Source of the DNA: Homarus americanus | Lineage: Eukaryota > Arthropoda > Malacostraca > Decapoda > Nephropidae | Direction of reading: 5' to 3' | DNA: 64,000 nt | Assembly: GCF_018991925.1 (NCBI RefSeq) | Contig: NW_024737042.1 | Location: 19,902,795-19,966,794 of the forward strand | In this document: positions 10,936 through 25,084 of the stretch, one piece after another | Position numbering within the stretch: position 1 is the stretch's first letter | Layout: each line of letters starts with the position of its first letter | Translations under genes and position numbers: made by a program | Notes under the pieces: model-generated | The model's input: only the letters and a program-made list of their open reading frames with translations | Databases searched by the model: none | Told to the model about the DNA's origin: nothing

Positions 10936-11490
10936 AAAGATCAACGCTGCATCAGTTTCTTCTTTAATTATTTATTTTTTAATCAGGAGAAGTTACAGTT
11001 GCAGCACTGTGACGCCTTTTGTTGCATTTGCCGGATGTATATCTGCCCGTGACCGGTTACACCTTCTCTCTTCTTCCGTTCGACCACGTACTATCCTGGC
11101 CCACTACACACTATACCCAGCCACCTATGCTTTTCTCTTGGCCCAATACACACTATCCTTGATCAACTATACACTCCTAGCTGGATATACATTCTGCACC
11201 CCCCTCCCCTCACCAAGGATACACTCTCCGCTCATTAGAAATGCACTGAGAATGACATGTGATCAGCGGTATGCGAGCTTTTACGAAACAGATGTCAATA
11301 TTCAATATTCGCAGTAATTTCATTTCCTAATAACTTTGGTAGCTTGAACCGCAAGTCTTCAAGGAGCCATATTGCGAGAGAATCAACCCTCGTATTGATT
11401 TCCGTAAGACGACCCTCTGCCGGACAGGTCGTGGAAGGTAAATAGGTAAAGTGAACCTTGTGGCAGTACCATACAGAGGCTGACTGGTGT
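10936..11490. other. Non-coding stretch, nothing recognised
   Basis: A 134-codon plus-strand open stretch (10913-11317) starts inside the hAT end and shows no motif. I see no supported gene. Confidence 0.4.
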
Positions 11491-11494
11491 GTTC

Positions 11495-11755
11495 TCTTCG
11501 CATTAATTAACCATAAACTAATTACAAGTTAAGGTACTTGTCTTGTACACTGTAATGGTTTCATGTTTCAGTAATAAACTTAAACCAACTGTCATACAAT
11601 TCTCGTGTCGTGGTAGTATTCAAATTTTCAGTAATTAACTTTTAACTAATTGCAATTTAGGATACAAGTCTTGCCCTTAGCGTCTATTCCCAACAATTAA
11701 TGTTAAACAGATTATTGCTGTACAATTTTTGGTACAGGTCTTGTGTTCTGGTGTC
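11495..11755 (+). repeat. Degenerate tandem repeat, ~65-bp unit
   Basis: About four diverged units share the pattern 'attaattaac...aactaattgcaa...ggtacaagtcttg'. They were aligned by eye at about 11500, 11567, 11630 and 11693. Confidence 0.55.
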
Positions 11756-11756
11756 A

Positions 11757-11881
11757 TGATCGTGATAATGGCTCACCTGAAAACCTTAAGGATTCATATT
11801 ACGCTCAAACGTCCACAAAACCTTCCGAGTCCCCCAGTGGAAACGTCCCTCGTTTTCTCTGTTCCTGGGTGACGTCATCGA
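11757..11881 (+). repeat. Direct repeat, left copy (125 bp)
   Basis: Nearly identical to 12703-12827, with four differences counted by eye. Both copies start tgatcgtgataatgg and end catcga. No PBS or polypurine tract adjoins them, so an LTR pair is not supported. Confidence 0.85.
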
Positions 11882-12159
11882 TAGGCCGTCTTTGTTTGTA
11901 GGGAACTTTGAAAATAATCCGCGGATTTCGTAGCAGACGCTGTATGTTGGGACCTGTTGCCATCCAACCCTTTGTAATCAATTTAATTTTGCTTTTGATA
12001 GCTGAGTCAGAGCATTGTTAGTGAAGATAGTAGTAGGGAATGAAACTGAGTTCATAGTCTCAGTTTCAACGTCAGAGTGTACAGTAAATTAATTCATCGA
12101 AATAGAAGTAGGTGGACTCCATGGGCCTATTTTGAGTGGGTGCCGCGGGCATTTCTACC

Positions 12160-12381
12160 GTTAGTAAGTGCCCGTCCCTTCATCCATACAGGTATGCCTT
12201 TCCACTCTGTATTATAATTCGCCCTTCTTTAAGTGATTTGACCCAATTAATAGTTGATTGTGCAAGTGTTACAGTAACGTAGTTGATATGCTCTGAGTGA
12301 AGTCATATTTACGTCTTTAACGTCCCCTGAAATGTGATGTTGTCACTGTTAGTAAGTGCCCGTCCCTTCATCCATACAGGT
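12160..12381 (+). repeat. 34-bp direct repeat pair
   Basis: The stretch beginning gttagtaagtgcccgtccct occurs at 12160-12193 and again at 12348-12381, without visible change. Both lie between the two 125-bp repeats. Confidence 0.8.
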
Positions 12382-12702
12382 CCCTAACGCAGCCTAGGCC
12401 GTGTCTGTAGCGTGGATGTTGTATCCACTATGTCTGGGGAGATGTCCGAGGTCCAGTAGGATCAGTTACCTTCGTGAGACCCGGCCGCCAGACACTTCAG
12501 ACTACCTATGGGCCCCATAGCTGGCTCGTCTGGCCCTAACGCTCGGCCTGCGAGGTGACCCCGGATCACCAAGCCACACACCACTACCAGCCCCCATCAT
12601 TGGTGGATGAGTGTCTAACTCAGTAGGGCTATTTGTGTGGTGGGATTAATCCACTGGGATCTTCAGAGTTCGTCGGAAAGTACCCCATGGTGGCTGTGTA
12701 AG

Positions 12703-12827
12703 TGATCGTGATAATGGCTAACCTGAAAACCTTAAGGATTCATATTACGCTCAAACGTCCACAAAACCTTCCGAGTTCCCCAGTGGAAACGTCCCCCGTT
12801 TTCTCTGTTCCTGGGTGACATCATCGA
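12703..12827 (+). repeat. Direct repeat, right copy (125 bp)
   Basis: Second copy of 11757-11881. Just downstream a shorter motif (gttattgagtatgtccacccagta) occurs twice, near 12854 and 12890. Confidence 0.85.
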
Positions 12828-12929
12828 GGTGCTAAGTGACTATAAGAGTTATGTGTTATTGAGTATGTCCACCCAGTAGGGTTGTGAGTGTTATTGAGTA
12901 TGTCCACCCAGTAATGGTGTGAGTATGTT

Positions 12930-13973
12930 GAACCTGAGGGCATAGTACCAGATTTCGTCTGTTGGTATATATATATTCTTTCTCCTAATTCCATATTAAT
13001 GTTTAAATAAATTTTGTATTTGTATATTGTGTCTATTATTTACCTACAGTATTTACCGTTATTTCTTCCCTACTACTTGTTACTATCATTACATCTACCC
13101 ACGAGCCTCCTCTCGTCACGCTACCAATGGTAATAAGTATGAAAGTAAAAGGAATTGTTACTGACACACAGGCCCTTAGAAAATGGTGGCAGCTCAGGCC
13201 CTCATACTGGAACTGTTTCTTCGCTTGTAATTGAAGTTAACTTTTATTAGATTACAAACAAAAGGTCGCGAGAAGTGTTTACTCAAGCTAGCATGCGACA
13301 AACAGTTTTGTTGAGGTTCCTTTAATGGCTGAAAAGTTACGTAGCAACCAAGATATGTGAGGGAGGCGGACGGAATGACAGCACAAGCAATATGGCGACA
13401 TTTTATTCCCTCGATTTCATGCGGATAAGAAACAAAAATTAAAAAAAAATCAGTATAAACAGAAGTTATACATAAATCTTCTGAAATCAGAATACAGGTG
13501 TCACCGTTTTCCATAAGTTTGACAATATCGTAAAGTCAGTGCAGAATGGATAAAGTGTAGAAAAACAGTGTTTATCTTACGTGGCCACTGGCCGGAGAAC
13601 TACATCCTCGGAGAAAGTAAACGAGTGACACAGACTCCTGGCCGAAGATAATTTTATTGTGTTGTGATCTTAGGTTGTCATCACACCTTAGGTTGGTGTA
13701 TGATGTCTAAACTAAATGTCTATACCTTGCTTGTTACCATGCGTTTCAATTAATTAGTCACGAGTGACAAACATACACACACGCGCGTTATTCATCCAAG
13801 GATTTTATACCTACAATCCGTTAAACTCAGAAAATTATCACTCAGAAATGAGTCTGCAATGGAGAGTGGTGATAACACTGGTAGTGTGGATGGTTATTCA
13901 TTCGTTTAGATTTATTAACCCGGGCACAGAGGTTAAAGGTCATTTGGTGTCACGTATCCAATATCACGTCATG
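12930..13973. other. Non-coding stretch, nothing recognised
   Basis: AT-rich, with short open frames on both strands (for example 13194-13514 minus) but no domain motif. No gene is called. Confidence 0.4.
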
Positions 13974-13975
13974 TA

Positions 13976-16399
13976 GTCGCGGACTCTTCCACGTTGGACA
14001 CCCAGCCAGACGACCAGAGAGGTAGAATCAACTGACGATCTGGCAACAATGTGTGTGTGTGTGCGTGCGGGGGTGGGAGGGATAGAGGAGGGGGAAAAGA
14101 TGGGGGGTACTTGAGTTCCGTGTTGTATTATATAATCATATATAATTTTCATACAAAAGGGTGATGGAAGTGGAAGCTGTGATTATGGTATAGAAATACG
14201 TAATTACAGTAGCATTACGTCGTTTGATTTATTGGGGTGTAATTGGTTATCTCTAAGCTAGGGCTCCAAAGCCAATGAAACACGTAACCTTTACCTTCCC
14301 GAACTACTGCTACCATTCCTCGGGTAAGGACAGTAGGGGAAAATAGGTACCAGTCAATGATTGATGTCGACCAATTTCTTAGGTATAATTATTTTCCAAA
14401 TCCGACAAATAACTTTAAGCTGATACACATTTTTAGGTGCAAGGATCTTGAGAACAGCTGAGGACAACCCTTTCACTAATGCTGTTGCAATTCACAGATA
14501 TACGGTTAGACGAGAGCACTAGAACTGTCCGGAGGCGGCTTCTTGAGGCGGGTATCCACCACAGGATTCCCGCCAAGAAAGAACGACTGACAGAGGAACA
14601 CCGTGCTGCCAGACACGCTTTCGCTCGTTGACACGCTGACCAGTCGCTGGAATTCCGGGACAGAGTTGTCTTCACAGACGAAAAGACCTTTGCATCAACC
14701 AATCACGGCAGAATGCACGGGGGGTAGGGGCAATAACACTAGGTAACAATGATACATCATTTTGTACAGAGCACCAATTAACAAATGCAATAAAACACAC
14801 TAATACAAAGGTTTTATGAATTCTTACACTTATGGTAACATTTTAGGAACTGCTGTATGTAAATTATATGCAAAGGCTATAAATCAAGACCTGCTAAAAC
14901 TACAAAACCAATCCTATGATGTAAATAAAAACTAGAGTGCTACCTCTACTCTTGCGGCAAGGCACACATCGATAATGACTATGCGTTTTTATTTGTCCAT
15001 CTGTATCTTAAATAAAATACCAAATTGGAACCCATTAAGTTGCTAGTTATATATTAAGCCAAAGTAATTTGAAGATAATTAAAGTAAAGGTTTCCAGTAA
15101 TATTGATAGTTACATGAATTATGATGCATCCTGACATTAACAGGTATGACCGTAAGCAAATTTACGAGGAGGCTCGTAGGGGACGCAGCACCTGTAATGT
15201 GTGGGGCTATATGTCTGTCCACGGTGTGGGGGACTTGGTTCAAATCGACGGGAGTTTTACAGAGATGAAGTATCTGGACATTTTGGAGAATTTTTTCTTG
15301 CCCTCTCTGCAGGAAGGAAAATTCCCCTTCCCCCCCTGGACCTATTGTTTTCGTTCATGACCGGTGCCCCATACACACGGCTAGAGTTGTCCAGCAGTGG
15401 TTTCCTGACAGTGAGAATTTGCAGCTGCCGGATTGGCCTAGTCGGGGGGCTGACATGAACCCTTTGGAAAATTTATGGGCGAATATTGTGAAAGAACGTC
15501 TGCAGAGTTGTTCACCCACACTGAGGCAGAATGGGAGGTATTTAGGGCCAAATATGATATCCTCCGCAACCTTGTTAGATCAATGCCCGAAAGACTTAAT
15601 GCTGTTATAAACAAAGAAGGTGAGTGGACAGGATACTCAAGTAAAGAATTTACGTCAGTGAACGAAGCCATTTCCAGAAGTCCAGTGCCTAATGCCAACA
15701 AACCAAGACAAGTCTGCTGACACGGTGTTCCTCTGTCGATGATTTCTGATGCCCAAGTTCAACCTCATATCGTCACTTATTAGGACAGCCTTTGTGAAAG
15801 CAAAAATCTAGCCACCTCTCCAGAGTTTCGCTTTCACTAGGTCGTCTCTCATACTTCTGAGTGAAAAAATTTAGTAAAATTTTGTTTACCTTATTTCCTC
15901 ATTAATAGGTGAGTATTTTATTTTTCGTTATGATAACAATCATTACTTGTTTCATTTCTCGTAATAATGCAACTTCCCATACTTTTTTTTTATTATAAGA
16001 ATGGGTATATAACTAAATGTCTGGTCATCATCAACCATTGACTGGCACCTGTTCTTACTCAGAATTGGTGCAGGAAGGTTAAGATCACGCGTTTCTCTGG
16101 CCTCGAATTTTAGATTAAAAATTACCATTTACAGTGTAAAAAATCAAACATTGTAATACTTCTGGAAAAAAGTGTATTCCTAAATTTAATAATCTCTTTT
16201 ACTTTCCTTACTTTATAATGTATAAAATAAAATTTCTTTATAATATGCAACACGCAACTCAAGGACTCCCCCATATCTCCCCCTCCCCAAACCCTCCCAC
16301 CCCCGCACACACACACACACACACACTGTTACCAGATCGTCACCTGATACTACCTCTCTGGTCGTCTGGCTGGGTGTTCAACGTGGAAGAGTCCGCGAC
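13976..16399 (+). mobile_element. Tc1/mariner element with ~180-bp terminal inverted repeats
   Basis: The ends are inverted copies of one sequence: 13976-14152 begins GTCGCGGACTCTTCCACGTT, and 16215-16399 is its reverse complement. Both are bounded by TA, the Tc1/mariner target. Each repeat contains its own (GT)n/(AC)n run and a G-rich (or C-rich) block. A DDE transposase remnant lies between them. The 2.4-kb length includes an extra piece inside the transposase. Confidence 0.85.
14430..15720 (+). pseudogene. Tc1/mariner transposase, broken and interrupted
   Basis: The first part (about 14430-14730) reads through frameshifts to FRDRVVFTDEKTF, the first catalytic Asp region. The second part (15142-15720) holds YDRKQIYEEARRGRSTCNVWGY, then VHDRCPIHTARVVQQWF (second Asp) and DWPSRGADMNPLENLWANI (catalytic Glu). 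Spacing between the last two acids is in the DD34-36E range by eye. About 400 bases of AT-rich sequence (14725-15140) separate the two halves. Splicing there would not restore frame by the obvious GT/AG pair, so an insertion is more likely than an intron. Confidence 0.8.
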
Positions 16400-16620
16400 T
16401 ACCTAACATATTTCTATACACATCTAAACAAGGCGGCGTACATCAAACACAGCAAAGTTTGTGCAGAAGCATGACTATAACGCTTCATGCCATGTGTTGG
16501 ATATACTATTTAATAATAGTTGCTTGTCCACTATGTAACAATTATCTTTTAATTGTTTTATGTTTTAGGGGGATTGCGGACTTACAAAACTAGTATTCCT
16601 AATAAGCACATCCGCAACAT

Positions 16621-16723
<103 letters not shown>

Positions 16724-16729
16724 ATATTC

Positions 16730-18528
<1,799 letters not shown>

Positions 18529-18530
18529 TT

Positions 18531-19196
18531 AGCCCAATACAGCGTGCAGACTTCTACATATAATCAACACCTCACCCCGCCAGGATTCGAACCCACGGCC
18601 CACAAGCCCATGACTGTGACCAGGGAACGCTACCTCTGGACCACCAGGATACTAAAAGCAGTCCTAGACTGTTATATTTCACACAAAATCTCTTCAACGA
18701 GCTTATGGCGCCGTTAACCTCTAATGGGGACTACCCGTTTCACTTAGGTGGTCAGAGTAACGTTTTACCAAATCCTGCTTTGAAACACGAGGATCCATAT
18801 ATATTTCATGAGCCCAATAAAGCACGCGTAATTCTACATACAATCAACACCTCACCCCGCCAGGATTCGAACCCACGGCCCACGAGCCCATGACTGTGAC
18901 AGGGAAACGCTACCTCTGGACCACCAGGATACTAAAAGCAGTCCTAGAATCTGTTATATTTCACAAAAAGCCTGTTCAACGAGCTTATGGCGCCGTGAAC
19001 CTCTAATGCGGACTACCAGTATCACGTAGGTGGTCAGAGTAACGTTTTCCCAAATCCGGCTTCGAAACACGAGGATCCATATATATTTCATTAGCCCAAT
19101 AAAGCATGCGGACTTCTACATACAATCAACACCTCACCCCGCCAGGATTCAAACCTCGTGGGCTCGTGGGCCGTGGGTTCGAATCCTGGCGGGGTG
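18531..19196 (-). repeat. Tandem array of tRNA-like SINE units (~280 bp period)
   Basis: Units start at 18531, 18811 and 19093, each opening agcccaata. On the minus strand each contains a tRNA-like region with a box A-like TGGTCCAGAGG and a perfect box B GGTTCGAATCC (the third unit's first copy is mutated in box B). This suggests a tRNA-derived SINE or tRNA-related satellite. The third unit is cut short and followed by an inverted box B segment, making a near-palindrome at about 19140-19192. I do not call a functional tRNA because no clean cloverleaf was found. Confidence 0.75.
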
Positions 19197-20727
19197 AAGT
19201 GTTGAGTATATATACTGTATATATATATAAAAAAATCATCAAATTTCGTAACGCCTGAATTGGTCGTCAAACTGATGAGCTAACGGGAAATTACCGACTC
19301 ATATATGTAAATATATGTATATGATTTATGTGTGTGTGTGTGTGTATAACAATAATAATAATAATGAACGGGAAAGAGCATGGCAGCCGGAAGGCTGAAT
19401 AAATACAGTTACATAATTCGGGAATGGGTCACTTGATTGACAAATAATATACATGTAACATAAGTGATACAAATATGATGTATAATAACAAAGTGGGGAG
19501 AAGGTTATACTTCAGGGCATTTCAACATAGTGACAGTGCATAAAGGTAAAATCGGCTGGGAGTGAACACACTGGTTGATTACGATTTGTAGATAATTTTT
19601 ACAATGGTTGGGACCGAGTTGTTCTGATAGCAATCAGTACGTGCTGGTATGAGCCGGATGCGGTTGTTGTGTAGAACAGCAATTCGTAGACGAAGGATCT
19701 CGGGTGGAAGTAAGAGCCGGTGTCGATCGAGGATGACGCAGAAGCTTCTCTCTAGATTTGTAGATGAGGTCGTGATTGTGGTCAGAGAGAATTTGAATTT
19801 TGCCGCTTACAACGGCTAGTTGATTGTGCACCCCAGACTAATCTTGTGAGCGGTAGCGCAAAAAGATTACAGAGTAGAGTTTACAAAGGGTATTACAAAT
19901 AAATTCTTTGTTTAGTTCTGAACATAAAGGGTAACTTATTCCCAACTGAGTGAGTACAGCAGAGTGAGGCAATATGTCTGGCCGCACACTTTGTTATTCA
20001 CATATGCGTTAGAGGTATTCAAGTACATTGTGTGTTTGGTTCTATACATGGGATCTGATATAGCTACTAAGTGCAAAAAAGTGGATACAATCTTAATATG
20101 TCGGTTATCTTGCCATTAGAGATGAAGTATTGTGCCATTTCACACACAGTGTGCCTGGACCCGTCCCTAAAAGAATCTTTCTTCATACAGTCGAGGAAGC
20201 AGTGTTCAAGTGTGTGGCCATGTTTGACCACACACTTTGCATTTAGTCTTTTTCACATCTGCTTGAGGAACATACTGCCACAGGTACTTATATCCTAACC
20301 TTAGTCTAGCGGTTATAACATCTTGTAATCTAGTGATCTTGTTACTTGCTCCATATACACAATTCATTTGATACATATCATGGTAAACTATGGATCGAGC
20401 CGAGAGGGTTAGTGTGTTTCTTGATATGTGGAGTAGGAGGGCGCGAGAAGAATTTTGCATACCCTTTTCTACACTTCTTCTAAGTGGTTCCGTTGCGTGG
20501 CGTTTAGGGAGGAAAACCAAGCAGGGGAGGCATAAGTGAGCTTAGGAAGTATGAATAATGAGTAACCACTGAGGAGCTAAGGCGCGTGAATTCCGAGGGA
20601 CTTGAATACTGAGTTGGCGGAGGAGGTGGAGACGAAAATTGGAGGATTTGACAATTGTACTGACGTGTGTTTTCCAGTTTAGTTTGTTATCCATAGTTAC
20701 GCCGAGGAGCTTGGTGCATTCCTCAAC

Positions 20728-21531
20728 CTAGAGTGTGTTGGGGCCCAAAGTAATGGAGGGAGGTGGGAAAAGGTCAGAGGAGAGGTTGATGTGGATAACC
20801 ATTGTTTTAGTATGGTTGATGGTGACATGGTTATGGTTGTCGGTGGTCCACATTTGGAGACTATTCAATATATTCCGGAGGGCGCTATAGTTGGGAGCCG
20901 AGTTGTTTACGCTGATCACAATGGTGGAGTTGTCGACATATTCCCAGCGAGCGGAGGTTTTTCTTAGGACATCATTGATATGCATGAGGAAGCAGAGCGG
21001 TCCCATCTTGGTGCCTTGGAGGACATCACAGGTGAGCGACTGAAAAGTGGAGACAGCCTCCTGGAAGCATACGGCTTGGCATCGTTCACTAAGGAAGTAT
21101 GTAAGCCATGGTATAAGACTTCTCCGAAACCCTAGGTCGATAGCTTTGTTGATTAAATTTTGGTCGACTAGGTCAAATGCTTTGGTGAAGTCAATGAATG
21201 CGACAGCCACAAACGTCTTTCGTTTTTCCAGATGGCGGTATATGTAGTCGAGAAAGCTGACAACCTGGAAGAAGTTTTCATATTACCAAATTGCCGAGGA
21301 TCTTTGGCGCCTGCAATATCAGCATAGGCCCAGTCAAAATTGAAATTTTCGCAGATTAAGCTGGGTATTGGGGTGATGGCAATGGGTCATAAGTTCATTT
21401 AACCATTGTGGGCTCGTTGACTTGGGAACTGGCGTTACATATGATGTTTTCCAGTCAGCTGGGCATCTTGCTTGACTGAGGGAAGCACTGATGATGAAGC
21501 AGAGGGGTTTAGCTAGTTCCTGGTGGCGCAT
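20728..21531 (-). pseudogene. LINE reverse transcriptase core
   Basis: The open piece 20728-21210 shows VAFIDFTKAFDLVDQNLI (first catalytic Asp) and DVLQGTKMGPLCFLMHIND. The usual YADD box reads YVDNS, so a catalytic Asp is lost. A further piece at 21334-21531 has QARCPADWKTSYVTPVPK, an RT fingers motif. The QGTK rather than QGS wording is common in CR1/L2-group elements. Confidence 0.75.
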
Positions 21532-21903
21532 TTTAAGTTCAGTTTGTCCAAACGTTTTGCTATTTTAAATTCTTCCACGAAGTCAGCAGGGAAGGATGCT
21601 GATAGGTAAGCCGGGAGACTGGTTGTGTCAAGCCAGGGAGCGTCTGGCATGTATTCGCGAAATGGTTGTTTCGTTACTCAGCTGCGTCACCATAAGTGAG
21701 ATGGCTAAGGTAGGGGAGGGGGTGTGTCTTATTGTTTAGTCCACAGAGTTCTTCAGGAGTTGCAGCTTGGTTAGGTAGTAAGACTTTTTTTCAGCTCGTA
21801 TTTCAGGGATGACTTGGTTGCGAAGTGGTTGTAGTCATTGAGATAAATGGCGCTGTCTCTCTCCTGCAGAAGTCTTTTGATCCGAGAGGTGATCCAGGGC
21901 TAG

Positions 21904-23110
21904 TCAACTGGGTGCAATGTGTGGGATTTCTCGGGAAGAATTAGTGGCGAGCTTCTGTGGTGGTTTTGGTGTAATTTGTCCATTTGGTGTCCACGTCATC
22001 CACACATAGTGTAGTATTTCAGCCCATGCATGCTGAACTATCCACTGTCCGAAGAGATGCAATGCAGGGTCAGTAATCGACCTGTAGGTCTTGATGTAGG
22101 GACTCTGCCCTTGGCTGGTAGTGGGAGCGAGAGACCAGAACATTGATAGGCGTGTGCTACATCCGGCAAGAGGCACTGGGTGAGGTGGTTGGTACTGGTC
22201 CGCTAAATCAGTTAAGAAAAGGACAAGGGTGTTTTGACAGCGGCTAGGGAAGTTCACAGCTAGTGATAATAGCAGCTGGTCCTCGGTATTAGTGGTGTCA
22301 ATTTCGTTATAATCCCTACATAGTACTAGCTTGGCACATAGGAACCTAACTCCGAGGTGATCTGGGGTGGCAATGAGGTGATTGATAAGAATGTCTCTGG
22401 TGGGTGAGCGAGCCGGATGGTATGCCGCACGCGAATTTTTTTTTCCTGAGAGCTTCCGTCATCTAGAACAAGCGGCACCGTCGCAGTGCTTGGCTAAATA
22501 TTGCAGATCCTAACGTAATAGATACTAACACAAACAAATAATAACCAAACCTAGCCAGCACGGCCAAGATAAAACGAATTTTTGCTGTTGGCGTAGGGCG
22601 CCGACTCCGCCATTCCTCCATCAGCTGCTTGTACACCGCTTCAAACACTGCGACCCTGCCACTTGTTCTAGATGATGGAAGCCTTCAGGTAAAAAATTTC
22701 ACATGCCGCACAGTATATGATACAGGTAGTGTGGCGAGGGTGGGCACGTTGCATAACACGTACCCATAATGCCTACACATCAGCTAGGACTAAAACATCC
22801 AGGCATGGCGGACGTAGTTCATCTTGACAGAAGAGGGCAACGATCCCTCCACGTCCATGTGTACGAAGGTGATGAAAGAGTTGATATCCCTCAGTGTAGT
22901 AAGTTTCAGGAGTAATTTGCATGCCTCACAGATGGCAACAACGTTGGCAGCAACTGACCTGACTGTGGTAGCGGCTCGTCGAATTTGTTGGCGAGGGAGG
23001 TGACGTTGCAGAGAAGCAAGGAGGGGAGACTGTACCATATTCGGGGAATTTCAGTGTATTGATACTGTCTGTCAGGAGTAGGTTTCTCTGGTTTTCTACT
23101 GAATAGGATA
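21904..23110 (-). pseudogene. LINE endonuclease and linker traces
   Basis: Minus-strand frames near 22900-23040 contain words typical of the start of an APE endonuclease (CNVTSLANKFDE), and 22860-22880 adds GISTLSSPSYTW. A 117-codon piece (21904-22257) lies where the endonuclease end and linker should be. The frame changes repeatedly. Confidence 0.5.
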
Positions 23111-23218
23111 GTCTTGATGTCCTTCTGATTATGACTTCCTTGTCTTCGACTGCAAGCATGGCCCTGTGCTTACTCGCCTCTTTCGCCTCTGCCTCAAAAC
23201 CCGAAATTTTCCTTCTTC

Positions 23219-24630
23219 TTGGAAGCATGCCTTGGTTCAGGCCATCCCGAGAAGGTTGACCATTCTAATCCCTCTAACTATTGCCTCATTGCCCTAACTT
23301 CATCCCTCTCTAAGATTTTCGGATCTATCTTGAATTCCCATTTTCTCCGTCACCTTGAACGCCATTCTCTTTTGTCGGATCACCAGTATGGCTTTCGCCG
23401 GGCGAGAGCTACTGGTGATCTGCTCTCTTAATGCACTCATCTTTGGTCATCCTCTCTTAGGGATTATGGGGAAACTTTCGTAGTGGCCCTCGACATCTCC
23501 ACTGCATTTGACAGGGTATGGCACAAGTCTTTGCTTTCTAAACTTCCCTCTTATGGTTTCTCTCCCCCAATTTGTTTTCTAATCTCTAGCTTTCTTGAGA
23601 ACCAATCCATGGCAGTTGTTGTCGAAGGATCGACCTCTCGCTCTTTCTCTACCAATAGTGGTGTCCCACGGGGTCTTGTTCTTTCACCTGCTCTCTTCCT
23701 TCTTTTTATCAATGATTTACTTTACACCAACTAATTCTATCCATTCTTACGCTGACGATTTTGCTCTTCACTCTGCTTCACATTTTCCCCTTCCTCCTAA
23801 CTCTCAAACTAGATCTGTTTCTAGAGCTGATATCATTTCATCTATCAATACGGATCTGTGCAGCATCTATGAATGGGAGGTATAAACTGGGTTAAATTCA
23901 ATAGCAATAAAACTCAGTACTTACCAATTACACTTTCTAAATTAGATGATCTCCCACCAATTACATTTCAGGACTCTATCATTCTGCCAAATTCTGAAAT
24001 AGATATGCTAGTAGGCCTTACCATTTCCTCCAATATATCATGGAAGTCACACATCCTCAACATTTCTAAAGCTGCCTCCCGAAAGTGGGGTATGCTGTAC
24101 AGATGCCGTAGCTACTTCACTCTGGAGTATATAAGGAATTCATTCGTCCTAACTTGGAGTATTGCTCTCATATCTGGGGTGGCTCTTCTTCTGTCCAACT
24201 GTTAGATAGGGTGGAATCAAATGGCATTTCGTCTTATTAACGCTTCTCCTTTAGTTGACAATCTTTCTTCCCTTTCTCTTCGCCATCAATGTTGCTTCAC
24301 TCTCTCTCTCTTTTACAAGTACTTAAACGGGCAATGTTCGGTGGATTTGGCATCCTATATACCGCCGGCAAGGCCATGGGCTCCTAACACACATCTTGCC
24401 CGCGGTGCCCACCGTTACTGTGTGGATGTCGGTCACGCTAGAATAACCTGTTACAGTGCATCCTTATTTCCTCGATACGATACGAAGTCTTTAGATATGA
24501 GGTGAATGAAGATTATTAGGGGTTGAAGGAAAAGTGGTGAAACTGAAATACAGTAGGAGTAGAAAAAATCTGGGCTCAACCAGACTGCCCATCTCATGGT
24601 ATTTGCGCCAGTCTTGCCCTGGGCTCCCTA
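23219..24630 (+). mobile_element. LINE RT fragment, plus strand, decayed
   Basis: Reads YGFRRARATGDLLS, then VVALDISTAFDRVWHKSLL (first RT Asp), NSGVPRGLVLSPALFLLFIND, and a C-terminal domain at 24221-24505 ending YDTKSLDM. It runs opposite to the LINE at 19348-23230 and abuts its 5' end, so one probably inserted beside the other. Four or more frame breaks occur. Jockey- or RTE-like by style; clade not settled. Confidence 0.75.
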
Positions 24631-24639
24631 AATGTCAGA

Positions 24640-25080
24640 CCTCAAAATAATACTACTATACATACATATTATTTGTTATTGTTGGATGATAATCTCTGCC
24701 CAGGTCCCTAACTGGGAGGGTAGCCGATTTTATTTATTTTTTTTTTTTTATTTATTTTTTTTTTTTGAGTTAAAGGAAGGAATGTGCTATTCAGTGTATA
24801 CCAAAGTGGAGAGCCTGTCTTTAGAGCTGGGTTGGTCACTCATCTTTATTCCTCTGTAAATGTTTTATGTAGAAATGTGTGTATGTTGAGGTAGCAGGGC
24901 CTGTCAGCCTTCCCACATATAGCTGGAGGCACACACATTACATTATTAATATATTTATTTTTTTTTTTTTTGGTTAGGTGAGCCCTGCTCAGGTCCTCCT
25001 GTAAATGGAGGTAGTCATATTTTTTTTTTTTTTTAACAAGATGTTAGTTCATAATGTTAAATGTTAAATGTTAAATATTA
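24640..25080. other. AT-rich stretch with poly-T runs
   Basis: No gene. Contains poly-T runs at 24730-24770, 24958-24972 and 25019-25035, and repeated 'atgttaaatgttaaat' near 25050. Confidence 0.5.
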
Positions 25081-25084
25081 GTTG

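Larger units (their letters stand above)
19348..23230 (-). mobile_element. CR1/L2-like LINE, decayed
   Basis: From right to left it carries endonuclease traces, a linker, an RT core and a 3' end with the hairpin cagccggaaggctg and an AAT/ATT repeat (19348-19364). The 3' end matches the LINE tails at 3801 and 9113, so this is the coding representative of that family. Many stops and shifts are present. Confidence 0.75.

Noticed and set aside
10913..11317. 134-codon plus-strand frame as a host gene
   Set aside because: Begins in the hAT terminus, low-complexity composition, no domain and no splice context.
11757..12827. Small LTR (TRIM) element formed by the 125-bp repeats
   Set aside because: No PBS follows the left copy, no polypurine tract precedes the right one and no target duplication was found.
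14725..15140. Intron in the Tc1/mariner transposase
   Set aside because: GT and AG are available at the edges, but joining them does not keep the downstream reading frame. An insertion or decay is simpler.
18840..18960. Possible functional tRNA gene (box A and box B present)
   Set aside because: The unit is tandemly repeated, no clean cloverleaf with matching acceptor stem was found by eye, and the setting fits a SINE.
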